From Cytophaga sp. FL35 (GTDB taxonomy: Bacteria; Bacteroidota; Bacteroidia; Flavobacteriales; Flavobacteriaceae), in assembly GCF_014349235.1 (NCBI RefSeq), contig NZ_JACSOH010000003.1, positions 237,420 to 301,419 on the forward strand: DNA of 64,000 nt, read 5' to 3'. Positions 41,899-56,000 of this stretch are shown here, piece by piece. The notes beneath the pieces were generated by a model. That model searched no databases. It was not told where the DNA came from and saw only the letters and a list, made by a program, of their open reading frames with translations. Position 1 is the stretch's first letter. Every line of letters begins with the position of its first letter. Position numbers and translations under genes: made by a program.

Positions 41899-44019
41899 AT
41901 GAAACTTGCCAAAAAAATAGCACTCATACTTTTTGCTGCCCTAGGTCTCACTAATCTTCAGGCACAAGAAGACGATCCTATTCTCCTTTACAGTCCAGCA
42001 TCACAAAACCTATTGAAATTCAATAGGTTTTTGATCAATCCTACCTTTTCCACTGTACAGGAAGATAAATCGTACATCAATCTATTACATCGAAACCAAT
42101 CGGTACAATTTAAGGATAATGACCAAACCTATTTCCTGAGTTATAGCGGTAGAATAGGGGATAGAAGTGGTTTGGGACTTAGTCTTTATACCCAATCAAT
42201 TGGTCCGGTATCCAATATAGGTGTTTTGGCAAACTACGCCTATGGCATTAAGTTAAGCGAAAAAAGCAATTTTACATTTGGAGGAAACTTGGCCTATTAC
42301 AGTACAGGATTGGACAGGAACAATGTTGATGTTATTGACTCAGAAGATTTTAGACTGAACGGTACAGAAGATAGCAATGTTCTTTCATTTCAACCGGGGT
42401 TCAATATATCCTATGGTCAATTTGATTTTGGTGTATTTGCCGAAAACCTATTTGATTATAATTTGAAAACAAGTGAATCCTTGACAGATTTTGCGGACAA
42501 GACCTATTCTGCACATCTGCAATATACCCATCCTTTTACCAATGACTCAGGAATAATGGAAGGTAGCAGATTAATGCCATTGGCCAGAGTAAGAATGAAC
42601 GGTCAAAACAGATTTGCTTCAGATGACACAGAAGAAACACAGGACATATCCTTTGGTGGAGGTCTCATCTTAGATTTACCCAAAATTGGATGGTTACAAG
42701 GCGGATATGACAGTTTTTATGGAGCTTCTGCCGGTGCAGGTTTTAATATCAATAAAAGACTTTCCTTGGGATATACCATGGAAAAAGGATTTACTACAGA
42801 CTTTGACAACTTGGGGATAACCCACGAAATCTCTTTTGCCTATTCCTTTACTCCTAACCTTACCGAGGATAGAGTAATGCTAGAGGAAGACTACGAAGAT
42901 GAATTGGCAGATAGCGAAGATATAGATAAAAATGATCTTGCATCCAACGAAGAAATTGCCGAATTGAGGAGAAAACTCGCTGAAAATGATGCCATAATTG
43001 AAGAGTTGATGTTCCGTCAAGATTCCATGGAAGCTAGTAGACAAAGGGATTTGGAAAGACGCTTTAACATGGTCATGAGTATGGTTAGGAATGAAACCAA
43101 TGGAAGTAGACCAGACCTTGAAGACCGTGCCGAGGCCATGTTCCTAGGAAACAAAACAAGACCCGTTGTTGATGCTGAGAACACTACAAAAGACCATAAA
43201 ATACCAAATAGTACAGAACTAACAAAGGCTGAAAAAGATGCGGTCATCAGGATAACCAAAACCCAAGAACTGGCCAGCAACGATGCCAAGAAAAATGAAC
43301 CTGTGGCCATTCAAAAGTTAGCTACAAACAGTTCGTCAAAACCTATTAAAAGTAGAAAATTCAAGAATTTAGATGGGGTTCAAGATGGTTACTATGTAGT
43401 TGCCAACGTTTATAAAGGCGGCAAATACATGGACAATTTCCTGAACAAAATGACCGATGAAGGTTTTGACCAAACCAATTATATAGACAACCCATCCAAC
43501 GGACTTAAATATGTGTATTTAAAAAGATTTGATACGTGGGAAGAAGCTGCCAATGCCCACAATAGTCAAATGGACGGTAACTACAATGGGGACCTCTGGA
43601 TTATGAATGTTGACAATAGATACAGCAATGAGGCCTACGCCAGCAATGTTGATAAACTCAAAGAGAAATCTGCCAAATATGAAAATGATGTGCTTCAGCA
43701 AAATGTCATTGTCAAAGATCAAGTTGCCTCTAAGGAATTAACTAGTAAAACTTATAAAATTGATGGTATTGGAAGCGGTTATTATATCATAGCGAATGTA
43801 TTTGCCAGTCCAAAAAATGCCAATCGGTTTGTAAAACTTTTAAACTCCTATGGGTTAAGCGCAAGCTATTTCATCAACCCGGAAAATAACTGGAGATATG
43901 TCTATTTAAAAAGACATGAATCTTGGAACAATGCCCTAATATCCTACTACACCAACCTAAACGATTCGTACAACGACAAGATGTGGATTATGCGAGTCAA
44001 ACCAAACCTACTGGCATAA
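41899..44019 (+). CDS. sprD: SprD-like PorP/SprF protein with two C-terminal SPOR-like modules
   Basis: A 706-residue protein. Order of parts: signal peptide (1-22, ending LQAQ); a PorP/SprF-type barrel domain (about 28-310, starting LLKFNRFLINPTFSTV); an acidic linker and coiled coil (about 335-400); a disordered linker; then two SPOR-like modules, near 485-570 (GYYVVANVY...DLWIMNVDN) and 617-706 (GYYIIANVF...KMWIMRVKP). SPOR domains usually bind denuded peptidoglycan, so the C-terminus may be periplasmic. Position between the sprC- and sprB-like genes gives the name. Its stop codon abuts the sprB ATG with no gap, so the genes are translationally coupled. Confidence 0.78.
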   Translation: MKLAKKIALILFAALGLTNLQAQEDDPILLYSPASQNLLKFNRFLINPTFSTVQEDKSYINLLHRNQSVQFKDNDQTYFLSYSGRIGDRSGLGLSLYTQSIGPVSNIGVLANYAYGIKLSEKSNFTFGGNLAYYSTGLDRNNVDVIDSEDFRLNGTEDSNVLSFQPGFNISYGQFDFGVFAENLFDYNLKTSESLTDFADKTYSAHLQYTHPFTNDSGIMEGSRLMPLARVRMNGQNRFASDDTEETQDISFGGGLILDLPKIGWLQGGYDSFYGASAGAGFNINKRLSLGYTMEKGFTTDFDNLGITHEISFAYSFTPNLTEDRVMLEEDYEDELADSEDIDKNDLASNEEIAELRRKLAENDAIIEELMFRQDSMEASRQRDLERRFNMVMSMVRNETNGSRPDLEDRAEAMFLGNKTRPVVDAENTTKDHKIPNSTELTKAEKDAVIRITKTQELASNDAKKNEPVAIQKLATNSSSKPIKSRKFKNLDGVQDGYYVVANVYKGGKYMDNFLNKMTDEGFDQTNYIDNPSNGLKYVYLKRFDTWEEAANAHNSQMDGNYNGDLWIMNVDNRYSNEAYASNVDKLKEKSAKYENDVLQQNVIVKDQVASKELTSKTYKIDGIGSGYYIIANVFASPKNANRFVKLLNSYGLSASYFINPENNWRYVYLKRHESWNNALISYYTNLNDSYNDKMWIMRVKPNLLA

Positions 44020-47000
44020 ATGATACCAAAACTTATTAAAAATATCCTTGCAGGAGTCCTTTTTATGGTCACCTGCACCGTTTTTTCCCAAGAGTATACT
44101 TCTTTTACAAGAACATACCCTTCTGGTGATAATTATAGGTATCAAACAAATATTAAGGGGGATCTTACATTTATTTCCAATAGTATCTTAAATAGGGAAG
44201 GTGGTACACCTACCACGGAACCAAATGACCCATACAACAATCTAAATACGGACAATAATGATTGGAACACGGAAACAGGAGGTAGGCTGAACTACAATGA
44301 CTATAAAAATATGCAGTATATAGATGTAGACACCGACCCATCTACCTTTAGTTCCAGTACAGCAACATTTAATTTTCCAAACCCTGATTGTAATCGCATT
44401 AGATATGCCGCTTTGTATTGGGCCGCAACTTACCCAAGTGCTACAGCTAATGGTTCCTATACCGCTCCCGGCAATTATACAGAAAATAACATTCCCGTAG
44501 GACAAGGAAGACAAAATGATTTCAACCAAGTAAGATTTAGGGTTCCAGGAGGAGCCTACATAAATATTACGGCCGACGAGATTCTTTATGATGGTTTTAC
44601 CAGCGCGGATTCTTCCGTACGAGAAAATAGCCCCTATGCTTGTTATGCAGATGTTACCAATTTAATTACCCCTTTGGCAAACCCCGCAGGGGACTATACT
44701 GTAGCAAACATAAGGGCCACTACCGGAGGACTCACTCCTGGAGGAGGTTCAACAGGCGGTTGGACATTGGTTATCGTATATGAAAATCCAAACCTAACAG
44801 GTAAACTAATCACCACTTTTGATGGTTTTGCACGAGTTAGAGATACTGACCAAGTAGATGTTAATTACTCAGGGTTTAATACCATTCCAGCTGGTCCGGT
44901 TAGGGCTAACGTAGGGGCGGCCACCTTAGAAGGTGATTTCAGGATTACAGGAGATCGGTTGAGAATTAGAGCTGCCAGCAATGGTGGTTTTACAACTCTA
45001 AGCAACGGCGCCAACCCTTCCACCAACTTTTTTAATAGTAACATTACTCTTAATGGCACCGTCACAACTAACAGAAACCCTGCAAGTATAAATACCCTAG
45101 GGTATGACACAGATATTTTTTTGGTAAATAACCCCTCCAATTCAGTCATTCCAAACAATGAAACCGCTGCTACTTTTAGGTTTCAGACCAACGGAGATCA
45201 ATATTATCCATTCTTTAATTCCTTTAATGTTGAGATTATAGAACCGGATATTGTACTTGAGAAACGTGTAGAGGACATTAGTGGTAATGATATTACAGGA
45301 CAAGGAGTAAATCTTGGTCAGATTTTAGACTATGTTCTCACCTTCGAAAACCTTGGAAACGATGATGCTGCCAATTATACCATTAGGGATATACTTCCCA
45401 TAAATGTAACCTTGGATGAAAGTAATTTGCAGATGCCCACGGGTACCTCCTACACTTTCAATCCGGCAACAAGGGAAGTCGTCTTTAGTATTCCATCAAA
45501 TCTTGTTAGGGTAGGTCAACCGGCCTCAAGCATTCGGATGAGGGTACAGGTAGCAGAAAATTGCTTTGATTTTATAGATGCTTGTACTGACCTCATTGAA
45601 AATCTTGCTTTTTCCACTTACGAAGGTGTTATAAACGATAACCAAATCACCGATGACCCTAGTGTGTCAGACTTTGATACCTGTGGTTTTGTTACTCCTG
45701 GTGCCACCAACTTTCTTTTGGACGACCTTTCTGACTGTAACTTTACGCGTACCGTACAACTTTGTGGGCTAGATGTTACACTTGATGCTGGCGACAATTT
45801 TGACGATTATATTTGGGTTAGGGATGACAACAACAATGGTCAAATAGACTCATCTGATCCGGTTCTGAACGATGGAAACCCAGACGGAGACCTAAGCACG
45901 CTAGTTGTCAATGACATAGGAACTTATATTGTTGACAAAATAGTTGCAGACCCTTGTAAAGGCTTTAAAGAAATAATTATTGTTGAAAGGTTTGGAACCG
46001 TTCAAACCAACCCTATCGTCGATTATTTTAATGGCTTGAACTCCGATGCCGACCCTACGAACGACATTCAAGGGGAAATTGTACAATGTAGCGTAGATGG
46101 GGATTTACTTCCTAATATATTCCTTTGTGGTTCAAACGATTCTCAATTATTTCAAATTAATATTACTGACGCCAATCTAACCTGGGAGCGCTTAGATGAA
46201 TCAAGTTGTCTACCGGCTCCAGATGATTGTGCCAATAAAAATCTTACCTGCCAATGGAACTTTGAAGCATCAGGAAATAATTTTACCGCTACTACGGCAG
46301 GAAAATACAGATTGGTAGTTAGCTATCAAAATGGATGTTTCAGTAGATTCTATTTTGATGTTTATCAAAACGAGCTTGACATAAATCACACTTCCAGAGA
46401 TATCATTTGTAATACCGATGGAAATATTACCGTTACCAATCTAGGAAGTAATTACGGTTTTCAACTCGTTGATGTAGCGAATGGAACCATTGTAGTCCCT
46501 TTTAGCGCTAATAACGGACCAAGTTTTGATATTGCAACCAACGGTGCTTACCGAGTTGACATTACTCAGTTGGATAGCTCTGGTAATCCCATACCGAATG
46601 CCTGTATATTCAGCACTCCCGATATTGGAATTCTTGATAGGGATTTTCAAGTAGATGTAGAAACTACTCCCGCCAATTGTAATGATCAAGGCACTATTAA
46701 AATTGACATTTTAAATGTTGAGCCCAACTATACCTACGTACTTAGAAGAGATGACGGTACCTTGATCGACGATGAAACGGCGAGTACAAATAATACTCAT
46801 ACTTTTCAGGTAAATGAAGGTGATTATATCATTGAAGCGTCAACTGAAGATGGTTGTACTTATACTGAAAACGTACGAGTAGATAGAACTCCTGATCCAA
46901 CAATTTCAGCCTTGACCATTAGTGATATTGGATGTACGGCAGGGGTTATTCAACTTACAGCCAACAATGGATATCCAAATCCAGATTATAACTATGCTAT

Positions 47001-50000
47001 TTGGAGTAGAAATGGAGTGAACCTTTACCCTGATGTAGCTTCAATTCCAGGTGATGCATACGATACCGATCCTAATTTCATATTTGGTTGGAGAGATACC
47101 GATGCAGATGGTATTGATGAATATTTTGCTGGAGAAGCTGGTACCTACTCCTTCGTAGTCGTTGATGGCAACAACTGTTTTGCTTTCTCCAACGAGGTGA
47201 CCATAAATGATAATGGTACCATGAGTATCGATTCCGTTAGTGAAACCCAACCTTCCTGTAGTGGTGATGCCGATGGGGAAATTGTAGTGAACATAACAGG
47301 TGGAACAGCCCCGTATCAATATAGTATTGATGGTGGTACCACCTACCAATCTACGCCCACCTTTGTAAATCTTTCCGCAGGAAGTTACGCCATTAGAGTA
47401 TTGGATAGCTCTGGATGTGATCAATCTCAGACCCATGTTTTGAGCGAACCATTTCCATTAAGTGCTTCAACAGGTGTTTCAAGAGATGCTACTTGTGACC
47501 CCAATGGGGCAGAGGTAAGGGTAACCAATGTTACCGGCGGTTCAGGAACTTATCAATATAGCTTTGATGGTGGTGTCACCTATGGTGCATCAAGTGTTGC
47601 AGTTTTACCTCCAGGAGATTATACTGTGATTGTTGATGATGGGTCATGTGAATTTCCAATGACCGTTACCGTAGAAGATGTACCTGATGAACCTGAAGTA
47701 ACATTGACTCCTGAAGTGAGTTATAATTGTGATGGAACAGGCACTATAACGGCCACACCAAATATTGCTACTTACAACTATACCTATGCGCTTGACGGTG
47801 TTCTCAATTCACCTGACCCAACTAGCAATGTTTTTAATAATGTTACACCAGGCACCTATACCGTAACCACATTCTATACTTCGCAAACACCTCCAACTCC
47901 GAGTATTCTATTAAGCGAAGATTTTGGTAGCGGAGAAACCATCCCTAGTCCAAATACAAGTGGCTATACTTATGAAGATCAAACTTCCGATCCTCCTGGG
48001 GATGCAAACAGCAATATTAATGATTTTGAGTATTCAGTAACCAGTGACATCGTTGCTCCCTTTGGTTCTTGGTTAAGTCCGATTGATCATACCACCGGTA
48101 CGCGTGCAAGTCAAGGTAGGTATTTGGTGATGAATGTTGGAACACCTACTCCTTCGCAAATCATATATTCTAAACAAATCAACGACGTAATCCCTAATCA
48201 AGATTTAAGCGTTTCGCTTTACATTCTAAATTTAATGCGTCAGGGTAGAAGTGGCCTTGATCCCGACTTAACCATAGAAATTAGGGAGGCCGGAACAACC
48301 AACGTTATCCAATCCATCAGAACAGGTATCATACCAAAAAATACAGGACCTAGTGACTGGGTAGAATTTACCGCGACCCTGAATCCAGGTGCGAATACCA
48401 CGCTAGATTTTGTTATTAGATCGGAAATTACTGGTAATAACGGTAATGATTTCGTTCTTGATGATATTACGGTACACCAGGTGCCAGAAGTTTGTGAGCA
48501 ATTTGTTGAAACCCCGGTTACCGTAGTTGCAGGTAATGTATTTACAGCCTCTATTACTAGTGCTACCAATGCCACTTGTAACGGCGATACAGATGCCACT
48601 CTTACTATAGAAGCAGAAAATTTTGATGCCGTTGCCGGATTTGAATATTCAATCAACGGAAGTGCATTTATTAATGCTACCACTTCACCGGTTACCACTT
48701 CGACACCATTAGGTGCCGGCAACCATACCATTGTGGTGAGAAAATCGGATGAAATTACGTGTTCAAGAACACTTACACATACCATTTCGGAGCCGACAGC
48801 GGTAGTGGCCAGTGCTTCCGTTACCACCGAACTTACTTGTACCAACGGTGGTGCAACCATTACTGCCAGTGTTACAGGTGGTACACCAGGTTACGAATAT
48901 CAATTAGAAGATAACTTGGGAGGCACCATAGCCGGTTTTGACTTTGTCTCCAACGGCAATAATACCGTTTTTACAGGATTAGCGGCAGGAGATTATATAG
49001 TTCGTGTAAGGGATGTCAATTTATGTGAGGATGCTATTGATGCCTCCCTAACGATTAGCCCTATTGACCCTATTGCCTATACCGTAACTCCAACGGCCTG
49101 CTATCCTGGTGGAAATACAGCCATTATTCAAGTTGATGTGACCAGCGGTAACGGAGATTATACCTTCAGCCTGAACGGAAATCCTTGGGTAGCACCTTCA
49201 CCAAGTACTGCTACCACCTATACTTTTACCGGACTGTACAACGGCACCTACACCATTAATGTTCAAGATGGTCTTGGCTGCACCGGAACTTTAGAAACGA
49301 TTACCATTGATCCACAATTGACGGTAAGCGCTTCCGCACCTAACATTACAGCCTGCGCCACCTCAACCGATATTAGTATTAACGCAACAGGCGGGGACAA
49401 CAATTACGTATATGCCGTTGTGCTAAACGGAACTCCTGTTGTTGATGGTGATTTTAACAATACCAATCCGGTAAGCGTTTCTACAGCTGGGGATTATGAT
49501 ATTCATGTAAGGGACAACGGTGGCAATGCTGGTTATTGTACTGCGGTTCACACCCTTACAGTAGTTCAGGATACGCCTATTGTATTTACTCCAACACCCA
49601 CCGACGTTAGCTGTTTTGGTGGTACTGATGGTTCTATAGCTATTGTGGTGGATTCGGGTGGTAATGCTCCTTTTATGTACAGCATTGATAATGGAGCAAC
49701 CTATGTTACCGGAGATTCCTTCCCTAACTTATCCGCTGGAACTTACCCAGTACGGGTCAGGGATTCCAACAATTGCGAATCCGTTGTACAAAATGTTACC
49801 ATAAATGAACCCGCACAGATAGTTGCGGAAGCTACACTTACACAAAATTATACCTGTACCACGGATGGAGAGATTACTGTTGGTAGTATAACTCCAACTT
49901 CTGGTGGTTCTGGAGATTATCAATACAGCATCAACGGAGGTGCTTGGACGGCCTCTACCACTGGCGGTCATACATTTACCTCTCTAACCGATGGTACTTA

Positions 50001-53000
50001 TAGCATACGCGTTAGGGATACCAATGCTACCACGTGTGGAATTACTTTGGCAGATATTATTATTGCGCCGCTACCTGTAGAACCTACGCTTTCAACCTCT
50101 GTGGTCTATAGTTGTAATGGTACTGGCACAATTACGGTTTTACCTAACGACCCATCTTATACCTATAGTTTGAATGGGGGCACGGCGCAGCCATCCAATA
50201 TTTTTGCCAATGTGGCCGTAGGTCTTCATACTATCACTGTAAATTACGGAAGCAACTGTACAGTTGACACCAATGCCAACATAGAAAACGGGCATGCTTT
50301 TGAAGCGAACATTGTTTCGTTTGAAAATTTGGATTGTAACGCAGATGGTTCAGGGACGATTACCATTGATGCGGATAATTATGGTGTAGGTGGTTTTGAA
50401 TATAGCGTTGATGGCAACCCCTTCGTAGGTCCATTTAGTGCCGCCGAGCAAATCACAGGTTTAGCAGCTCAAGCTTATACTATTGTAGTGCGTGATGTTG
50501 ATAATCCAATAGCCGGTTGTAGCGCTACATTGAATCAAACTTTAACCGAGCCAACTCCCGTAGTTACTACCGCATCCATTACGGAACAATTTACATGTGA
50601 CAATACGGGAGCTACTATAACTGCTTCAGCTTCAGGAGGAACACCTGCTTATGAATACCAACTAGAGGATACTTTAGGAAATCCCATAGCAAGTTATGAT
50701 TTTGCCACCAACGGAAATAATGCTGTATTTACAGGATTAGCAGCAGGAGATTACATTGTAAGAGCGAGGGATACCAATGGTTGTAGTGATCCTATTGATG
50801 GCCCTATTTCGGTAACGGCCCCTGCAGTTCCCACTTTTACAACAACCGAAACCGCATGTTATGCAGGCGCCAACGATGCCACCATACAAGTAGATGTAAC
50901 GGCAGGAAACGGTAATTATACTTTTAGTTTGGATGGTGGTCCGTTCATTACACCTAATCCAAGTACAGCAGTAACTTACACCTTTGAAAATTTATCGAAC
51001 GGCACTTATACTATTGATGTAAGGGATGGTTATGGTTGTATGGCCGTACAACAAACGGTGACCATTGAACCTCAGTTAGTAGTATCAATAGATATTGACG
51101 AAATTAGTTCTTGTAATGATGGAACCATTACGGTTAATGCTACCGGTGGCGATGGAAGCTACGTATACGCCTTTGTACCCGCCAACACCAGTCCGTCGGG
51201 GCTTTACGGTGCATCCAACACCTTTACGGTCACTAATGCGATGACAACAGCAAATCCGGCAGGGTTTGATGTGTATGTACAAGATAATGGTGGAACAGCT
51301 CCTGTTTGTTCTTTCTTGCAGGAAGATATCATTTTTACCCCATCGACACCTTTGACCGTATCTGGTACCCCAACGGATCCAGAATGTTATGATGGCTTAG
51401 GTTCTATTGATGTGACCGTAGGTGGTGGAAATGGACCATTTACCTATCAACTGGTGGATCTAAGTCCGGCAGACGGTATCGACTACGGAAACACCAATAC
51501 CAATGTATTCACCAGCACCCTGACCTTTAATGGTATTGGGGTAGGGGATTATGAAATTACCATTACTGATGAAGATAGCTGTACTGTAACCTCATCTACC
51601 ATTACCATTAATAATGCCGTAGAAATTACGGCGGATATCAACCCTATTTTACCGGCTGCGTGTAACGATCCGGACCCAAACGAATATGGGTTTGAATTTG
51701 ATAACGTAGTAACACCTACCGGTGGAACCGTTGAATACAGTCATGATGGCGGTACAACATGGCAATTGTCCAATGAATTAAGAGGGCACGTTTCAGGTAC
51801 AGAGGTATTCCCTTCTATTAGAGTTACTCTTCCTAGCGGCACTGTTTGTCAGCGAGATTTTGACAGGTATATTATTCCATATCCATTGGATAACCTAGAT
51901 ATCAGTATAAGTGCCATCGTAGTAAATTGTAACGACCTTCAAGTTCGTGTACAAGGTACTGCTGGTGTTGCACCATACGAATATGCCTATTCTGAAGATC
52001 CAGCAAATTTTGATCCTTTAACAACAACATGGCAACCGGGAAGTGCTACTGATTCTAGTGGAAATGCAGTACCGGCAGGTCATGGTGCTTATACTTGGAT
52101 GGGCCTAACGCCTGGTAGAACCTATGTATTCTATGTAAGGGATGCTACAGGTTGTGTGCGTCAAAGCCTTATCAACGTTAACGATCTTATCACCAGACCC
52201 ATTGAAATTACTGAAGTAGTAACCCCAACCTGTTTTGGAGGTTCTACGGGTGAAATCGAATATACCCTCAACCCAGGAACGCCAAGTAGCCATATGAGAT
52301 GGGAGTTCTTTGAAGTTGGCAATCCAATTGCCTTACAGACTAGTGGTGGTAATATTTTATATAACAATACCATTAACATAACAGGATTGACGGAAGGGGA
52401 GTACTACATAGAAATCGTACAATCCGATGGTACCACAGATTCTTGTACCGGCGGTAGTGAAAACAGTTACTTAAACGAATTAAACGCTTTAAACGGAACG
52501 CCAAACGCTACTAGGGATATTTCCTGTAACCTCCCTGGATTAATTACCATAGATAACATTACCGGAGGTGGCGGTGCTCCTTATACCTTTGATGTAACAG
52601 GTCCAGCAGGTTTTTCCGCTATGACCGGAGTAACCACCAATCCTATTGAAATTCCAGTGAATTCACCAGCAGGTAATTATACGGTTACCATGTACGATCA
52701 ATACAATTGTTCGGTTACGATGGCTCCTATCAATCTTGATCTATCACCAAATCCGACCATTGATTCAGTTACCCAAGATAATTGTGCTACTCCTATAAGT
52801 CTAACCGCTGTAGGTAATTCCGCAGCCGGAAACCTTCGGTATGCCATTGTCGCTGCCGGAAACCCAGCACCTAGTACGTATATCGACAATGGAGGTGTTT
52901 TCAATAATGTAACCCCAGGTGATTACGATGTGTATGTTATGGATGGTAACGGATGTATAGCTACACAACCTTCTTATACCGTTCACCCTGTACTTTCAGC

Positions 53001-56000
53001 CGATGTACAGCTAACGAAATTATTGGATTGTACCGCTTCCCCAGATGCTGTTATCAGCATTGAAGCTTTGGCAGGTTCTGGCAGCTATGAATATTCAATC
53101 ACCAATACAGCAGGGGCACCGGCAGTTGCACAGACCGCCTTCCCAAGTAATCCTTTTGATTACAATGCTCCCTTGGCAGGTGATTATACCGTTACCATTT
53201 ACGATACCAATACCCCTAATAGCGCCACTTGTAATAGAGAATTTACCATTTCGGTACCAGCTAGAATAGAACCTATTGTAGATACGATTACCACGACTGA
53301 TGTCACCTGTAATGGCGATTCCGATGGTACCATTACCATTAGTGTCACTAATACCCCAATAGGCCCATTTACCTTTGAAATAACCTCATTTGACGGGGCG
53401 GCTACAAGTATTTTGCCAAGCAGTACCACAGCAAATACGGCGACCTTTACCGGTCTTGCCCCAACAACAACACCCGCCGGTTATATTATTACTATTACGG
53501 CCGCTGCTTCCAATAACTGTACGGTTGATAGTAGCTCTATTACCATTGCAGAACCAGCACCTATTGCGGTAACCATGGCACCAACGGTGGAGTTTGCCTG
53601 TGTGGTAGGTAACAATGAAAACAATGCCAGCATTACGGTTCAAAATACAACTGGAGGTTCCAATAATTTTGTGAGGTATGAATTCATTAATGACCTTGCT
53701 CCGGGAACACCAGTTCAAGATGGTCCGGATGCTACTTACGTAGAAACGAATTTTGCAGGTGGGAACTACACCATCAACGTTTATGACGATAATGGGTGTG
53801 TAGGAACTACTACGGCAAGTATCGCACCTTTTGATGAATTACAATCGGCTACGGTTACCATAAATCAAGCCATTACCTGTTTAACGGGAGAGGAAATTAC
53901 CATCAATGCCTTTGGTTCCATAACGGATTCAAGTACTCCTGCGGGTCTTGCCAATTACGAATTTAGACAATTGCCGAGTGGAACTTTCCAGGCATCCAAT
54001 GTCTTCAGCAATTTACCTACGGGAAGCCATACATTTGAAGTTAGAAATGTAAATACCAATTGTATCATTTCCGTTTCCCATACAGTTGGAGAACCTAATA
54101 ATTTTGAGATTTCGGTGACTACTACAGATGTGGTATGTCATGGAACGGATGGTACCGTAAGCTTTACTATTTCTGATGCCATAAATCCATATGCAGGCGG
54201 ATTTACATGGCAAATTTATAATTCACAAGGAACAGCCACTACGGCCGACGATACCCTTATTGCGGCTGCTAATGGTGTTTCTGCAGGGGTAGGTCCCACA
54301 ACACTATTTGCTATTGGGGCAGGGGAGTACCGCGTTGAAATCACCCAAGATTCCAATCCGTTCTGTGTGTCTTCAGAACTTTTCAATATTGCGGGTCCAA
54401 CAGACCCAATTTCGGCTAACACAGATGTAACAGAAGTTACTTGTCTGAGTAATGACGGAGTTATTGAAATTATAGACGCTCAAGGCGGATGGGGAGGCTA
54501 CACCTATTTTGTCGCTCCAACGACTGATCCAGCTCCTACCTATCCAGGTAGTTATTTGGCTAACCCCGGATTTACAGGTCTAGCCGGTGCGCCGGGTGCT
54601 GGAATTGATTATCAAGTTTGGGTTGCCGATCAAAACGGATGTGAATTCCGTTTACCGGATGTAAATCTGGTCGACCCCGCTCCGATTACAGCTGATCTAA
54701 GAATCAATCAACCTAACTGTACCAGTTTAGAAGGTGAAATTGAGGTAATCAACGTTTTGGGTGGTCAAGGAAGCAATTACAGCTATCAACTACAGATTTT
54801 TAATTCAGGAACATCTACCTATGATAACCTACGTTCTGTACAGACCAATCCTATTTTTAGTGGTTTGGGTGCCGGTCAATATCAAGTAATCGTAAGCGAC
54901 CAATGGAATTGTTCTGCCACAACATCGGCAAGTATCGAACTTTATGAGCCAATTGTTCCTTTGGCCACGGTGGTAAAAACGATTGACTGTTCTACCACAG
55001 ATCCAGGAGGTCAAATAACTATCACTCAAACTGGTGGTTCGGGTAGCTTCGATTATGTGGTTCTATATCCTGATGGCGTAACTACCGACACCAATACAAC
55101 AGGCATATTTACTGGTTTGACCCAAGATGACACGATTGGAGAATACATTTTCACCATTACCGATCAAGAGGTTAACCACGCTTGTAGTACGACTATTAGA
55201 CAAAGCCTTGCTCCTGAGGTAATACCGGTTATTAATGTAGATAATTTTACCAACGTTACTTGTAACGGTGCCAATGATGGTACTATTACCGTAAGTACTA
55301 CGGATAGTGGGGTAGGACCTTATACCTTCAGGATAATTGCCGGTAACGGTAGTACACCAGGTTCACCTATCCTTCCAACAACTTCAAGTAATACCGCGGC
55401 GACATTCACCGGTTTAACAGGAAGCACGGCAGGAATTACTTATACCGTGGAAGTAAGAGGTGCCAATAATTGCGCTATTACAACCGATGTTTCCATTACG
55501 GAAGAAGACCCTATTACAGTAAATGCTATTTCTATAGTACAATACGGTTGTACCGCTGGCAACAATACGAACAACGCCACAGTTTCCTTTACAGGAGTAA
55601 CAGGTGGAACAGGCACTTATGTTCGGTATGTATTCATTAGAGATGGAATTGTTGTACAAGATGGTGCCAATACTATTTATAACGAAACCGATGGTCTAGG
55701 TGGCAGCTATGAACTAAGGGTTTATGATGATGCAGGATGTTCAGCAATTTCTGCTTCCGATGTGGTAATTCCTTTTGTAGAAATAACCGATCCCGTGGTA
55801 ACTACCACCCAAGATGCCGCTTGTAATCCTTTGAACAACGCAGAAATTGAAGTTGGTATTACCATAAATCCGGCGACGGCTACACCAAATTTGGAGTACG
55901 TAGTCGAAGGAATTAATGTAGTCTATTTACAGACCATTAATTCTAGTAATGATACCGAAACTTTTACTGGTTTAGAATTTGGAAACTATAGAGTCACTAT

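Noticed and set aside
48240..48860. 206-residue antisense open frame in sprB
   Set aside because: Lies wholly inside a well-supported coding frame, has a valine/threonine-rich shadow composition and no promoter box.
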